Notes: generated by a model not told the origin, from the letters alone. Counted from the first letter of the stretch, positions 34,002 to 43,317 are shown. The stretch: DNA of 50,194 bases from Ruminococcus difficilis (GCF_016680995.1 NZ_JAEQMG010000068.1:1-50194), one strand, 5' to 3'. Translations and numbers: made by a program.

Positions 34002-36545
34002 ATGAAACAATCAACCAAGAAACTGACAGCGCTGTTTCTGTCGATGTGCATGGCGGCGTCGGTTCTGACGACTGCGTCTGTTTCGTCGGTAAGCGCGGCG
34101 GAAACGGAAAGCGCCGTCTCGTATGATGACGATTACGCGCCTGAGATTGCGGCAGACGTCACGGGCAAGACTGAGTTCGTGTATTACAACGGAGGCAGTT
34201 ACTATAAATACGCGGCGGACGCGTCCGGACTGATCGCGCTTAAAGCGGACACGGACAACGATTTTTCCTTTAATGTTTACGATGAAGAGTTTAATAGTTA
34301 TGATTGTATGACAACGGGTAACATCTACACCGTGGGTAACATCTACACCGTATTCAAGGCTGAAGCGGGTAAAACTTATTACTTTGAATCGCCCTATACG
34401 GAAGAGGACCGCACCTGTAAAATCATCAGACTTGACCCCGTTCAGGTAAATGTTAAGGAGTGGGTAAGCGCTGAGGTTACGGAGGATACCGATATCCTTG
34501 CTTACACCTTCAATTCCGGAGATATTGAGGAAGGCAGCGTGATTTTACATGATAACAGCGACGCTTATGTAGGTGTATATGACGAGAACTGTCGATCTGT
34601 CGACTACTGCAGAGGAACAAATAAAACCTATTATTTTTTTATTGTGCCATACGGGGTTGGCGGCACTGTCCGGTTTATGTTTGACGACGCATGCGTGCTT
34701 CATACCGGAGCAGAAAATCTGCGCCATGTGAGCAGTCGGGAAACTGCATTTTATTACGACGCCGAGCAGGATATGGAAGCCGCGGTCGAGGTTTATTACG
34801 GTGGCGCTGTCTCTTTTACTCTGACCGATTCCGCCGATCGGGTTTTGGGTACGGCACAGATCGATGACGGATTCAATTTTATCGAATTCAGCGCAAAAAA
34901 AGGGGAGCGTTATTATCTTAAAGCTGAAATAGATAATATAGGCATGTATGATTTTATCAACGTCACTGTAAATTACGTAAAGGACGTCAAACCCGGCGTT
35001 GAGTTCAGTGCGGGAAGCGAAAGCGACACTATATACCGTCTGGTTCCCGAAAAAGATTTTGTAATGACGCTTACGGGCGATGCGGAACACCTATACTGTA
35101 ACCTGTTTGATGCTGAAATAAAATTTTTTAAAAGACTGCCGGCGTATCTTGAAGCGGGCAAAACTTATTATCTGTTCTTTTATTTTGACGGTAATTACAC
35201 GGTACAGGAGAATAATACCGAAATCAAGGTCGGTGAAACAGTGAAGCTGGAACAGGTCGGCAGCGGGAACGTTCCGCTTGTTTTTAAACCCGTGAAGGAC
35301 GTCAGCGTGCGCTTTTTCGCAAGCAGAGACGGTGAGCCGGGCGCTGCGACGCATGACGAGGCTGTGTCCACATTTATATCCACAGCTGATGACTCTCCGA
35401 TCACATTAATAGATCTGAACCGGAACTATGATCCGTTCCGGGATTTTAACTGCTGCTTCAGGGCGGAGGCTGGAAAAACCTATGTTTTGAGTCCGGAGGT
35501 CTACGGCGACCCGGTCGACTGCTCGGTTACTCTGGAGGAGTGCTCGCCGTATGTGATCGAAAACGGAGTGCTCATGGGTGATTTATCGGGAGAGACCGAG
35601 GTCAATATTCCCTCTCACTACAATCCTCCGTACGACCCCGAAAATCCCGGCGCTTATCTTGACAAGGACGCCGAGGGAGCTCTCGAGGTGACTGAGATCT
35701 TTGAAACCGCGTACAGCGTCAGCGATATCGTAAGCGTCAAGTTGCCCGATACAGTAAAGAAAATCGGCGAATACGCGTTCACCAATTGCACCAAGCTCAC
35801 CGACGTCAGCCTGAGCGAGAGCCTTGAGGTGATCGGCGATCACGCGTTTTCGTGCAGCTCGGTCACAAGCATAAAAATCCCGGACAGCGTAACCGAGATC
35901 GGTGACGGCGCGTTTTACCTCTGCGCGATGCTCGATGAGGTCAAGCTTCCGTCGAAAATCGAAAAAATCAATGGTTATACATTCTGCGACTGCACCTCGC
36001 TTAAAAAAATCGAGATCCCGGACAGCGTGACCGAGATCGGCGAAGACGCGTTTAAGGGCTGCAAGACGCTTGATAAAATCGAGATCCCGGAAACGGTAAA
36101 GAAAATAGGCTATAGCGCCTTCAGGGGCTGCGAGTCGCTCAAGGAGGTCACCGTTCCCAAGAGCGTGACCTCGATCGGCGAGGACGCGTTAGGATATTCA
36201 GACGAATGGAACGATGATGAAAACGCAAGGGGTTACAAAAAGTACGACGGCTTCACGATCAAGGGCTGCAGGGGAACCGAGGCTGAGCGTTACGCGAATG
36301 ACAACGGATTTACGTTTGTTGCGCTCGACGACGGGCCGAATCCCACCGTGTACGGCGACGCGAACGGCGACGGCGAGATAGACATAAGCGACGTTACTGC
36401 TATCCAGAAGTACGCCGCGGCATATAAAAAGTTCAATGCGGCGCAGCTCAAGTACGCCGATGTGAACAAGGACGGCGCGGTCGACATCAACGACGCAACC
36501 GCTGCCCAGAAGTACATCGCAGGAATAATCAAATCTTTCGATTAA
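34002..36545 (+). CDS. Secreted BspA-type leucine-rich-repeat protein with C-terminal dockerin
   Basis: 847 residues, ATG 34002 chosen because AGAGGAGA lies just upstream (earlier in-frame ATGs precede it). A Sec signal peptide ends at about VSA-AETES. Residues about 30-560 are beta-rich with pre-peptidase-like, unassigned domains. Residues about 566-760 contain six or seven BspA-type leucine-rich repeats (VKKIGEYAFTNCTKLTDV pattern). Residues 782-847 form a type I dockerin with two calcium loops, DANGDGEIDISD and DVNKDGAVDIND. Dockerins bind cohesins of cellulosome or amylosome scaffolds. With no catalytic domain, the protein would bring a binding or structural module into such a complex. 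A perfect 18-base tandem duplication lies at 34316-34351. Confidence 0.9.
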   Translation: MKQSTKKLTALFLSMCMAASVLTTASVSSVSAAETESAVSYDDDYAPEIAADVTGKTEFVYYNGGSYYKYAADASGLIALKADTDNDFSFNVYDEEFNSYDCMTTGNIYTVGNIYTVFKAEAGKTYYFESPYTEEDRTCKIIRLDPVQVNVKEWVSAEVTEDTDILAYTFNSGDIEEGSVILHDNSDAYVGVYDENCRSVDYCRGTNKTYYFFIVPYGVGGTVRFMFDDACVLHTGAENLRHVSSRETAFYYDAEQDMEAAVEVYYGGAVSFTLTDSADRVLGTAQIDDGFNFIEFSAKKGERYYLKAEIDNIGMYDFINVTVNYVKDVKPGVEFSAGSESDTIYRLVPEKDFVMTLTGDAEHLYCNLFDAEIKFFKRLPAYLEAGKTYYLFFYFDGNYTVQENNTEIKVGETVKLEQVGSGNVPLVFKPVKDVSVRFFASRDGEPGAATHDEAVSTFISTADDSPITLIDLNRNYDPFRDFNCCFRAEAGKTYVLSPEVYGDPVDCSVTLEECSPYVIENGVLMGDLSGETEVNIPSHYNPPYDPENPGAYLDKDAEGALEVTEIFETAYSVSDIVSVKLPDTVKKIGEYAFTNCTKLTDVSLSESLEVIGDHAFSCSSVTSIKIPDSVTEIGDGAFYLCAMLDEVKLPSKIEKINGYTFCDCTSLKKIEIPDSVTEIGEDAFKGCKTLDKIEIPETVKKIGYSAFRGCESLKEVTVPKSVTSIGEDALGYSDEWNDDENARGYKKYDGFTIKGCRGTEAERYANDNGFTFVALDDGPNPTVYGDANGDGEIDISDVTAIQKYAAAYKKFNAAQLKYADVNKDGAVDINDATAAQKYIAGIIKSFD
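34316..34351 (+). repeat. 18-bp in-frame tandem duplication
   Basis: Two perfect copies (34316-34333, 34334-34351) duplicate the peptide GNIYTV without breaking the frame. Being identical, it looks recent. Confidence 0.9.
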
Positions 36546-36552
36546 AACACAA

Positions 36553-36578
36553 AAGGCAGGCTTTCCATAGCCTGCCTT
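36553..36578 (+). terminator. Hairpin terminator after the dockerin gene
   Basis: A 10-bp perfect stem AAGGCAGGCT/AGCCTGCCTT (36553-36562 with 36569-36578) has a 6-base loop and a short T content after. Confidence 0.75.
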
Positions 36579-36757
36579 GAATTGTCTGAGGCGGCTGTGA
36601 GGGGTATGAAAGAGCGCCTTTGGACAATATATACAAATCGGCGGTCAAAACTTTGGAGGGTGCCAAAAGGGATAATGCTAAAAAAGAAAAATAGATTTTT
36701 TCTCTTAAATTATAATATAAATGTATAGTCATATTCAGATTATAAGGAGGAGAATAT

Positions 36758-38715
36758 ATGGCACATATGAAGAAAATTCTTGCTCTGCTGTTGGCGGCTT
36801 GCGTTTTCTGCACGGTGGGCATTTTTGCCGCGACCGCTGCGGAGACCGACGACGCGGGCGAGGAAGTAGGCGCTGCTGTCGGAATCACGGTTCACTATAT
36901 CTGTGAAGACGGCAAGCCTTCAATCTACTACTGGAACAGCCTGCCCCAGAACAAGGAGACAAGCTATCCGGGACCTGCGATGATTGATGAAGGCAACAAC
37001 TACTACAAGTACACCTTCAGCACCGAGAGCAAAATCAACTTCCTTTTCGTTGTAGACGGAAAGCAGTCTGAAGAGCTCACCCGCAACGCAGGCGAATGGT
37101 GGTACAAGAACAGCCGCTGGTATGACCACGACCCCGATGATATAGTCACATGGGATCGCACCGACCTGCGCGAGGATTCGATCTACTTCGTTATCACCAC
37201 CCGTTTCTACGACGGCGACAAGGGCAACAACGTTCACTGCTGGGACGACCAGAAGGCGAACAACTCGACTCCGACCCCGCCTGGAGAGGCGACTTCAAGG
37301 GTCTGATCGACAAGCTCGACTACCTCAAGGCGCTGGGCTTCTCCGCAATCTGGATCACTCCTGTTGTTGAGAACGCTTCGGGCTACGACTACCACGGCTA
37401 TCACGCGCTCGACTTCTCAAAGGTCGACCCGCGCTACGAGAGCTCAGGCGCTACATACCAGGATCTTATCAACGCCGCTCACAACAAGGGCATGAAGATC
37501 GTACAGGACGTTGTATGGAACCACACAGGCAACTGGGGTGAAGCGTTCCTTTGCCCGATTTTCAAGAAGAACTACAGCAAGGATCTGTCCACCGCGGACT
37601 GCATGGAGATCATTCCCGGCAGCGAGATGGCGACAGGCTATCCGAACTACGCGAGCCTGCCCCCGGGCGAGCAGTTCCAGGCGCGTCTTGACGTAATGCA
37701 GGCGACCAAGAATCCCAAGTACAACTCAAAGGGCTACTATCACGATCCCGAGAACGCCGGTTGGGGACAGGCGACCGAGCAGACAGGCTCCATCGAGGGC
37801 GACTGCCGCGACGTCAACACCGAGAACCAGCCTGTAGCTGATTACATCAAGGAAGCGTACACCCAGTATGTAAACATGGGCGTTGACGCGTTCCGTCTTG
37901 ACACAGAGAAGCACATAAACCGCTGGACGCTCAACAGCGCGTACTTCCCGCACTTCACAGGCGGCCAGTACAAGAACTTCTACATCTTCGGCGAGGTCTG
38001 CGCACGCTGGAGCGAGTTCATCAACGAGGGCGGCGCGTCCGACTCCTGCTTCTTCTACACATGGAAGGAAACCGACAGCAAGTGGATCGGCAACTTCAGC
38101 ACAACTCCGTTCACCGACTCCACATGGAACGTAACCTACGTTGACTCCCACGACTACTCTCCCGACTTCTGCCAGAAGGTACGCTACATCGGCGGCGAGC
38201 AGGCATGGGCTGAGAACATGGATCTCATGTGGACATTCCGCGGAATTCCGTGTATCTACTACGGCTCCGAGATCGAGTTCCAGAAGGGCGCCGAAATCGA
38301 CGTCGGCCCCAACGCTCCTCTGAGCAAGACAGGCCGTGCTTACTTCGGCGACAACATCGAGGGCAGCGTAACAGCTACCGACTTCGGTAAGTACACAGGC
38401 GCGAGCGGCGCGGTTGCGACAACACTCAACAAGCCTCTCGCAAAGCACCTCCAGCAGCTCAACCAGATCAGACGCGCTGTACCCGCTCTCCAGAAGGGTC
38501 AGTACACAACCTCTAACGTATCGGGCGGCAACATGGCGTTCACACGCCGCTACACCGCTAACGGCGTAGACAGCCTTGCGTGCGTAGCCATCTCCGGCGG
38601 CAGACTCAGCGTTCCCTCCATCGGCAAGGGCAACATGAGAGTATATGTATGCTGCGCAGGCGGCTTCAAGGGCATCAGCGGCAAGATTGGCGAAAACGGC
38701 ACATATCTCAAGTAA
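36758..38715 (+). pseudogene. Secreted alpha-amylase (CBM26-like + GH13) with a one-base frameshift
   Basis: The frame starting at 36758 (AAGGAGGAG just upstream) encodes a signal peptide ending near ATAAETD and a CBM26-like starch-binding region (SIYYWNSLPQ...GEWWYKNSRWYD, about residues 45-125). It then enters the GH13 barrel (FYDGDKGNNVHCWDD). At about 37264-37267 one base is missing: after the codons for ...KANN the sense shifts to the +1-offset frame, which continues DSDPAWRGDFKG to the stop at 38715. The second frame has all GH13 signatures (DVVWNH, AFRLDTEKH nucleophile, FGEVCAR acid, VDSHDYS). Both parts are otherwise intact with normal codon use, so a sequencing error or a very recent mutation is likely. 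A repaired gene would code for about 652 residues acting on starch outside the cell. Confidence 0.88.
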
Positions 38716-38730
38716 TTAAAGGCATAAAAG

Positions 38731-38760
38731 AAAGGCTTGACTTCGGTCAAGCCTTTTTTA
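38731..38760 (+). terminator. Rho-independent terminator after the amylase
   Basis: An 11-bp perfect stem (38731-38741 with 38746-38756) has a TTCG tetraloop and a T-run. Confidence 0.92.
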
Positions 38761-38999
38761 GTTGGCAGTATTACGTAGTGACAGCCCTTGCGGCTGTCTT
38801 TCAAAATTGCAGTTGTTCTGCAAATTTGAAGGGGAGCCCACAAGGAGCTCCCCTACGGATTAATCTAAAGTTTGAGTTTGGATTTATTTGATTCAGTACA
38901 AAGGTATGACAGGGACAGCTGCATTTTTCGCAAACGCAAACGTCTGACCCGCCGTTCATGATACCAATAATGCAGATGAACATTTAAAAAGGCGGAGAA
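38761..38999. repeat. Intergenic region of palindromic repeats
   Basis: No gene is seen. It holds two hairpins: GACAGCC/GGCTGTC (38780-38798) and AGGGGAGC/GCTCCCCT (38830-38854), the latter followed by TACGGATTAAT, which is close to TACGGATTAAT beside repeat copy A (7710-7720). Bases 38908-38954 resemble 18336-18375 (shared GACAGG-CAGC and CTGACCCGCCG parts). These look like remnants of small interspersed elements. Confidence 0.6.
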
Positions 39000-39794
39000 T
39001 CAATATCCGAAACGGTCGAAGAATCTGACGCCCTGATAGCTGAGAATGAAGTTCTGGCTCTCGTGGAAGGCGCTCTTGACCATGTAGGGGTTGTACATAT
39101 AGAGCATGCGGTGCTGAACCGCGCTGCCGTCGTCGTCAAAGATGTAGCGCACAGCCTGAACGCACTCGTCGCTGGTGCCGCTGGTGGTGCTGCCGTCGTA
39201 GCGGCAGTACTTGATAACGTCCTCGACCGTGGAATAGCCGTCAAAGCACATCGCGTCTCTGACGCACTGGGCGATCATCGCGGCTCCGATAAATCCGCCC
39301 GAGCCGAATTCGCCGTAGCAGAGCCTCTCGAGCAGGTCACGATCCTCATCGGTGAGCGAAATGTGGTAGCAGGAGTAGGTGTAGTCGGGGTTGTCGATGG
39401 CTACGAGATAACCCGCGTCCCACTGAGCCTGATAGTCGGCAGGAGTATCGGGCGCGATTGCGGTGGCGAAGGGTACGGTGCCGTCGGGAGCCGTCGAGCT
39501 CGGCGTGGTCGTGCTTGGCTTTGTGGTCGTGTTTTCCTTTTCGGTTGTCTTTGTTGCTGCAGCCGCTGTCGTTTTGGGAACCGAGGTTGCCGGCGGTGTG
39601 TTGACGGAGTCCGCCGTCGCGCGCGCTGTGGGGTAGATGTTCGAGGCAGGCAGCGCGGCAGCCTCACCGTCGCCTGCCTTCCACAGACCGCCCGTCAGCA
39701 TGACCACCGTTCCGATGACGGCGAGAGCAAGCACGGTTGCGGAAATCATCACGACCTTCTTGTGGTTCTTGAAAAACCCGGATAATTTATTCAT
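39000..39794 (-). CDS. Membrane-anchored cell-wall hydrolase (SleB-like)
   Basis: 264 residues. A short cytoplasmic N-terminus and one membrane helix (about residues 13-35) are followed by a Thr/Ala/Pro-rich, probably extended linker (40-115) and a C-terminal Hydrolase_2/SleB-like domain: LLERLCYGEFGSGGFIGAAM with the conserved catalytic-type Glu, VAQC-like helix, and DECVQAVRYIFDDG. Family members cleave peptidoglycan, often in spore germination, although many are vegetative. The linker would let the domain reach the wall. AAGGTG lies before the ATG, and a good sigma-A promoter lies upstream on this strand. Single-gene unit. Confidence 0.87.
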   Translation of the reverse strand: MNKLSGFFKNHKKVVMISATVLALAVIGTVVMLTGGLWKAGDGEAAALPASNIYPTARATADSVNTPPATSVPKTTAAAATKTTEKENTTTKPSTTTPSSTAPDGTVPFATAIAPDTPADYQAQWDAGYLVAIDNPDYTYSCYHISLTDEDRDLLERLCYGEFGSGGFIGAAMIAQCVRDAMCFDGYSTVEDVIKYCRYDGSTTSGTSDECVQAVRYIFDDDGSAVQHRMLYMYNPYMVKSAFHESQNFILSYQGVRFFDRFGY

Positions 39795-39826
39795 TCTTTC
39801 ACCTTGAATTCTGATAATGTGTTCCT

Positions 39827-39855
39827 ATTATAGCACAAGCTTGCGCGGATTTCAA
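39827..39855 (-). promoter_or_regulatory. Sigma-A promoter of the cell-wall hydrolase gene
   Basis: On the minus strand: TTGAAA (39855-39850), a 17-base spacer and TATAAT (39832-39827), 33 bases before the start codon. Confidence 0.82.
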
Positions 39856-39897
39856 GGGGAGATAGTTGGCAGACATGCTCCGCTATTTAAAAGAGAA

Positions 39898-39925
39898 ACG
39901 TCCCGTCTCATCGGAAACGGGACGT
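39898..39925 (-). terminator. Terminator of the AraC-family gene
   Basis: A 9-bp perfect stem ACGTCCCGT/ACGGGACGT (39898-39906 with 39917-39925) is followed on the minus strand by TTTCTCTTTT. Confidence 0.82.
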
Positions 39926-39932
39926 GGTGCAA

Positions 39933-40772
39933 TTAGGATTTTCGGTAGGCTGACGGTGTTTTGCCGAAGTGCAGCTTGAACGCACGGTTGAAGTTCGAGA
40001 GGTTGTTGAAGCCCGAGAGCGCTGCGATTTCGATAATCGGGCTGTCCGAGGTCATCAGCAGCATCGCCGCGCGGTTCAGACGAAGCTCGTTGACATATCC
40101 CACGAAGGTGGTGTCCATAAGCTCCTTGAAGAGGTGCGATACATAGTAGCGGCTGATTCCTGTCGCGGCGGCAACCTCGTCGAGAGAGAGGCCGTCGATG
40201 TAGTGCTCGTCAATGTAGTTCGTGACTCTCTGCAGAGCGCGGTACTTCTTGCTCTTGCTCTCGGCGTCGACAATGCGGACGTACTTGTTGGCAAAGAGCT
40301 CGTAGAACGCCTCGTACATCTTGCCGTAGACAAGCAGCTGGAAGAAGTCAGGCTTCTCGAACTCAGCCTTCTTGGCAATCGAGATGCAGTTCAGAATGCG
40401 GCTGTGCGGAGCTTCAATCGGAGAAATCTTCGCGTAGCTGGTGCAGTTGCCGTTGATCAGCGCGCGGATAATGCTCTGCGGCAGGTAGTCCTGCGTCACG
40501 GCTGCAGGGTTTGTGAAATTAATGGTGATAACACTAATTTCGGCTTCATACTTGGTCAGCTTGTACCTTGTGTTGGGCGATATGAAGTAGATATCGTCCT
40601 GATTCAGTTGTGTTGCTCCGTCGGCGGTTTCCAGCGTGACAGTGCCATGCTTTATGTGACCGAACAACGCCTCATGATGTGAGATGCTCTTCTCAACGCG
40701 AGGCATGGTTCCGCACACGACTCTGAACGCCGAGTTGGATGCCGAAGTTGCATTCAGCAGTTCAATACTCAT
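39933..40772 (-). CDS. AraC-family transcriptional regulator
   Basis: 279-residue regulator. The N-terminal half (about 1-140) is a cupin-like ligand-sensing domain (HHEALFGHIKHGTVTLETADG). The C-terminal 100 residues form the double helix-turn-helix of the family: LSLDEVAAATGISRYYVSHLFKE and then ALSGFNNLSNFNRAFKLHFGKTPSAYRKS, the conserved signature at the extreme C-terminus. Such proteins often control sugar use genes; the ligand is unknown. It has its own strong promoter and terminator, so it is transcribed alone, and its target is not evident among the adjacent genes. Confidence 0.94.
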   Translation of the reverse strand: MSIELLNATSASNSAFRVVCGTMPRVEKSISHHEALFGHIKHGTVTLETADGATQLNQDDIYFISPNTRYKLTKYEAEISVITINFTNPAAVTQDYLPQSIIRALINGNCTSYAKISPIEAPHSRILNCISIAKKAEFEKPDFFQLLVYGKMYEAFYELFANKYVRIVDAESKSKKYRALQRVTNYIDEHYIDGLSLDEVAAATGISRYYVSHLFKELMDTTFVGYVNELRLNRAAMLLMTSDSPIIEIAALSGFNNLSNFNRAFKLHFGKTPSAYRKS

Positions 40773-40833
40773 GAGAAATCCCCCAAAATTTGTTCAAGTA
40801 ATGTGCTGTGTAAACTTATCCTATTGTACAATC

Positions 40834-40862
40834 ATTCTATCAAATAAATGGTATTTTGTCAA
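40834..40862 (-). promoter_or_regulatory. Sigma-A promoter of the AraC-family gene
   Basis: On the minus strand: TTGACA (40862-40857), a 17-base spacer and TAGAAT (40839-40834), about 60 bases before the start. Confidence 0.82.
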
Positions 40863-40913
40863 TGTTTTTTTGCCATAAAGATAAAAAATTGACATAAAAG
40901 CAAGAAATGACCA

Positions 40914-41912
40914 TTAATGCCCAGATGATACCGCCAATATCTTGTTAGAAAAAGCAATTTTCGCATATTCGGGAGAAATAATTCTTATCTTGTTTTCCAT
41001 TCCGAAGAGCCACGCGTAGAATTGGGGGCTTAAAATAAGACGTAAATTGACAGTAAAAGTTTTGTCGCTCTCGGGTGAGATGATGATATCCGTGCCGAAG
41101 CGGTCGACGATAACGCCGATCTTGTCGTTGTCGACGGAGAGCCTTACGTCGGCTTCCTCGCCGCCGAACATCGAGAAAACCGCCTTTGCGTACTGAGCGG
41201 GGTTGAAGGCGTCGATGATATCGTTGTGTTCGCGCGGTGCGGCGAGCTGTTCGATACGCTCCATCTTGTCGACGCGGAAGTGCTTGATGATCCCCGCGGC
41301 GCTGTCAAAGGCGATGAGGTAATAGTTCTCGTCGTCCCAGCAGAGCGCGAGCGGAGATACCGCATACGGCTCGTCCTTTTTGGGCACCTTTTTGATTCTC
41401 TCGGGCGAGGTGAAGTCGACCTCGTACTTGTAGTAGATAAAGCTGATCTGCCTGTCGGCGGAGATGGCGTTGTGAAGAATGTCGACGCTGTAGTATATCT
41501 TCTCGTTGACGCTCTTGACGCGGTTCGTGACAAAGACCTGCCGCCGAAGCTGTTTTGCGTCGTTTTCGCTTACGAGGTGCGAGAGCTTGTCGATAAGCTC
41601 AAGGCTCTTTTTGCGCGTAATGAACTTCGAGCTCTGAATCGCGTCGACGAGGAGCTTGAGCTCGGCGAGCTGGAAGTCGCGGTTGCCGACGTAGTAGCGC
41701 ACGGTGTTGGTGCGGATAGTGCAGATATCGAGTCCGCAGCCGCCGAGCAGCTCGAGGTCGTCGTAGAGCGTCTTGCGGTCGGCGTGGATATCGTAGGCGG
41801 CGAGCGCTTCCTTGAGCTCATTAACGGTCATTGCGTGGGCGTCGTCGGTTTTTTCGAGAAGGATTTTCTGCAGGTAGAGCAGCTTCTTTTTCTGGTTAGC
41901 GCTTTTGGGCAT
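40914..41912 (-). CDS. WYL-domain transcriptional regulator
   Basis: 332 residues: N-terminal winged helix (about 10-75, MTVNELKEALAAYDIHADRKTLYDDLELL), a linker helix, then a WYL domain (about 145-225, with ISFIYYKYEV and the core DDENYYLIAFDSAAG) and a C-terminal extension (WCX). WYL domains bind nucleic acid or nucleotide ligands and regulate DNA damage, defence or metabolic genes. It lies 9 bases after pncC and shares that promoter. No defence genes are next to it; the nearest candidate is the McrB-type pair 16 kb away, so a link would be speculative. Confidence 0.92.
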   Translation of the reverse strand: MPKSANQKKKLLYLQKILLEKTDDAHAMTVNELKEALAAYDIHADRKTLYDDLELLGGCGLDICTIRTNTVRYYVGNRDFQLAELKLLVDAIQSSKFITRKKSLELIDKLSHLVSENDAKQLRRQVFVTNRVKSVNEKIYYSVDILHNAISADRQISFIYYKYEVDFTSPERIKKVPKKDEPYAVSPLALCWDDENYYLIAFDSAAGIIKHFRVDKMERIEQLAAPREHNDIIDAFNPAQYAKAVFSMFGGEEADVRLSVDNDKIGVIVDRFGTDIIISPESDKTFTVNLRLILSPQFYAWLFGMENKIRIISPEYAKIAFSNKILAVSSGH

Positions 41913-41921
41913 GGTTCCACC

Positions 41922-42473
41922 TCAGCTGATGACGATGTATTTGTGTACTTCCTCGAGCACGATGAACAGCGCAGCTGTGCTCGCCATCGCGCGGATATAG
42001 TCGCGCTCATTGTCCTCGCCGAGGAGCAGCTTGACGGCGTACGCGTCGGTTTCGCTGCAAATCCCGAGGAATACAAGTCCGACGGGTTTTTCGGAGGTTC
42101 CGCCCGAGGGCCCCGCGATTCCCGTAACGCTGACGGTGATGTCCGCGCCCGAGAGCTTTTTGACGCCCTCAGCCATCTGTATCGCGGTTTCGGCTGATAC
42201 TGCGCCGAGTATGCTCAGCGTGTCGTGCCGAACACCGAGCAGCTTTTCTTTTATTTCGTTCGCGTAGGAGCATACGCCGCAGTCAAATACCTCGCTTGCA
42301 CCGCTGACGCGCGTGATTCTTTCGCTTATCAGGCCGCCAGTGCAGCTCTCGGCGGTCGCGACCTTGAGATTTTTCTCGCGGAGCCTTTCGACCACCTCAA
42401 ATTCGACCTTGTCAGGCTCGAGCCCGTTCTTTTTGAGCAGAGCCATGATGTCGGCATATGTCAATGTTACCAT
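41922..42473 (-). CDS. pncC: PncC, nicotinamide-nucleotide amidase (CinA C-terminal domain)
   Basis: Deamidates nicotinamide mononucleotide to nicotinate mononucleotide in the pyridine nucleotide cycle. The 183-residue protein is a CinA C-terminal domain without the MocF-like N-terminal part. Signatures are TAESCTGGLISERIT, a conserved VFDCGVCSYANEIKEKLLGV, GAVSAETA and GIAGPSGGTSEKPVG. ATG 42473 is used because GAGAGGTGA is just upstream; a GTG at 42482 lies inside it. First gene of a two-gene operon with the WYL regulator, divergent from rsmE. Confidence 0.93.
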   Translation of the reverse strand: MVTLTYADIMALLKKNGLEPDKVEFEVVERLREKNLKVATAESCTGGLISERITRVSGASEVFDCGVCSYANEIKEKLLGVRHDTLSILGAVSAETAIQMAEGVKKLSGADITVSVTGIAGPSGGTSEKPVGLVFLGICSETDAYAVKLLLGEDNERDYIRAMASTAALFIVLEEVHKYIVIS

Positions 42474-42492
42474 AGCAGTCACCTCTCTGATT

Positions 42493-42521
42493 ATTTTAGC
42501 ACGATATATTTAATATTGCAA
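42493..42521 (-). promoter_or_regulatory. Sigma-A promoter of the pncC-WYL operon
   Basis: On the minus strand: TTGCAA (42521-42516), a 17-base spacer and TAAAAT (42498-42493). Confidence 0.7.
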
Positions 42522-42527
42522 TTATTT

Positions 42528-42555
42528 TTGATTTGGAGTATTATATTTATATACT
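42528..42555 (+). promoter_or_regulatory. Sigma-A promoter of rsmE
   Basis: TTGATT (42528-42533), a 16-base spacer and TATACT (42550-42555). It lies back to back with the pncC promoter, only six bases from that -35 element. Confidence 0.65.
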
Positions 42556-42574
42556 ATAGAACGGAGTAATGCGT

Positions 42575-43300
42575 ATGGCATGGTTTTTCTCCGGGGGCGG
42601 GGTGCCTTCGGACGTCTATCAGTTTGACGGCGAGAACGCAAAGCACATCAGGGTTCTGCGGCTTCGTCAGGGCGAAGAGGTGACGATCGTCACACCCTCG
42701 GGCGAACAGTGCGAGGCGGTGATGGAGAACGTCTCGGGCGACTGCGTGACAGCGCGCATAATTTCGCGAAAAAGGTGCGAGAACGAGCCGGACGTGTTCG
42801 TGACGCTCTATCAGGCGCTTCCGAAGGGCGACAAGATGGACTACATCGTCCGTAAGTGCGTCGAGCTCGGAGTCAGCCGTATCGTGCCCGTGCTCAGCGC
42901 GAGGTGCGTGTCGCGTCCCGACGAGAAGTCAATGCGCAAGAAGCGCGAGAGGTGGCAGAAAATCGCCTTGCAGGCGGCAATGCAGAGCCGCCGCGGAATT
43001 ATACCGCAGGTCGGCGAGTGTGTGTCATTCGCGCAGGCGGTGGAGCAGTCGGCTGAGAACGGGCGGAACATATTTTTCTACGAGCTCGGCGGCGAGAGCG
43101 TGAAGGAGATCCTCAGCGAAAAGCCGGAGAGCGTCGGAATGTTCATCGGCAGCGAGGGCGGCTTTGAGGAGAGCGAGGCGGAGCTCGCGGTGCAGAGCGG
43201 AGCAGTCGCGGCGACCTTGGGCAGGCGTATCCTCCGCGCGGAGACAGCGCCTTTGGCGGCTCTCTCGATAATCATGTACCAGACGGATAATTTTTCATAG
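42575..43300 (+). CDS. rsmE: RsmE, 16S rRNA m3U1498 methyltransferase
   Basis: SPOUT-fold methyltransferase that methylates U1498 of 16S rRNA with S-adenosylmethionine. The 241-residue protein has the N-terminal PUA-like domain (AKHIRVLRLRQGEEV) and the knotted C-terminal domain with KGDKMDYIVRKCVELGV, IGSEGGFEESEAE (usual GPEGGF, here GSEGGF) and LGRRILRAETAPLAAL. ATG 42575 has GGAG 9 bases upstream; the ATG at 42569 is too close to it. It precedes mtnN by 17 bases, so both probably form one operon. Confidence 0.95.
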   Translation: MAWFFSGGGVPSDVYQFDGENAKHIRVLRLRQGEEVTIVTPSGEQCEAVMENVSGDCVTARIISRKRCENEPDVFVTLYQALPKGDKMDYIVRKCVELGVSRIVPVLSARCVSRPDEKSMRKKRERWQKIALQAAMQSRRGIIPQVGECVSFAQAVEQSAENGRNIFFYELGGESVKEILSEKPESVGMFIGSEGGFEESEAELAVQSGAVAATLGRRILRAETAPLAALSIIMYQTDNFS

Positions 43301-43317
43301 AGATCAAGGAGTAGGAA

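Noticed and set aside
40914..41912. WYL regulator as part of a defence island with the McrB-type pair
   Set aside because: It is 16 kb away, on the opposite strand and in an operon with pncC; no nuclease, methylase or toxin gene surrounds it.
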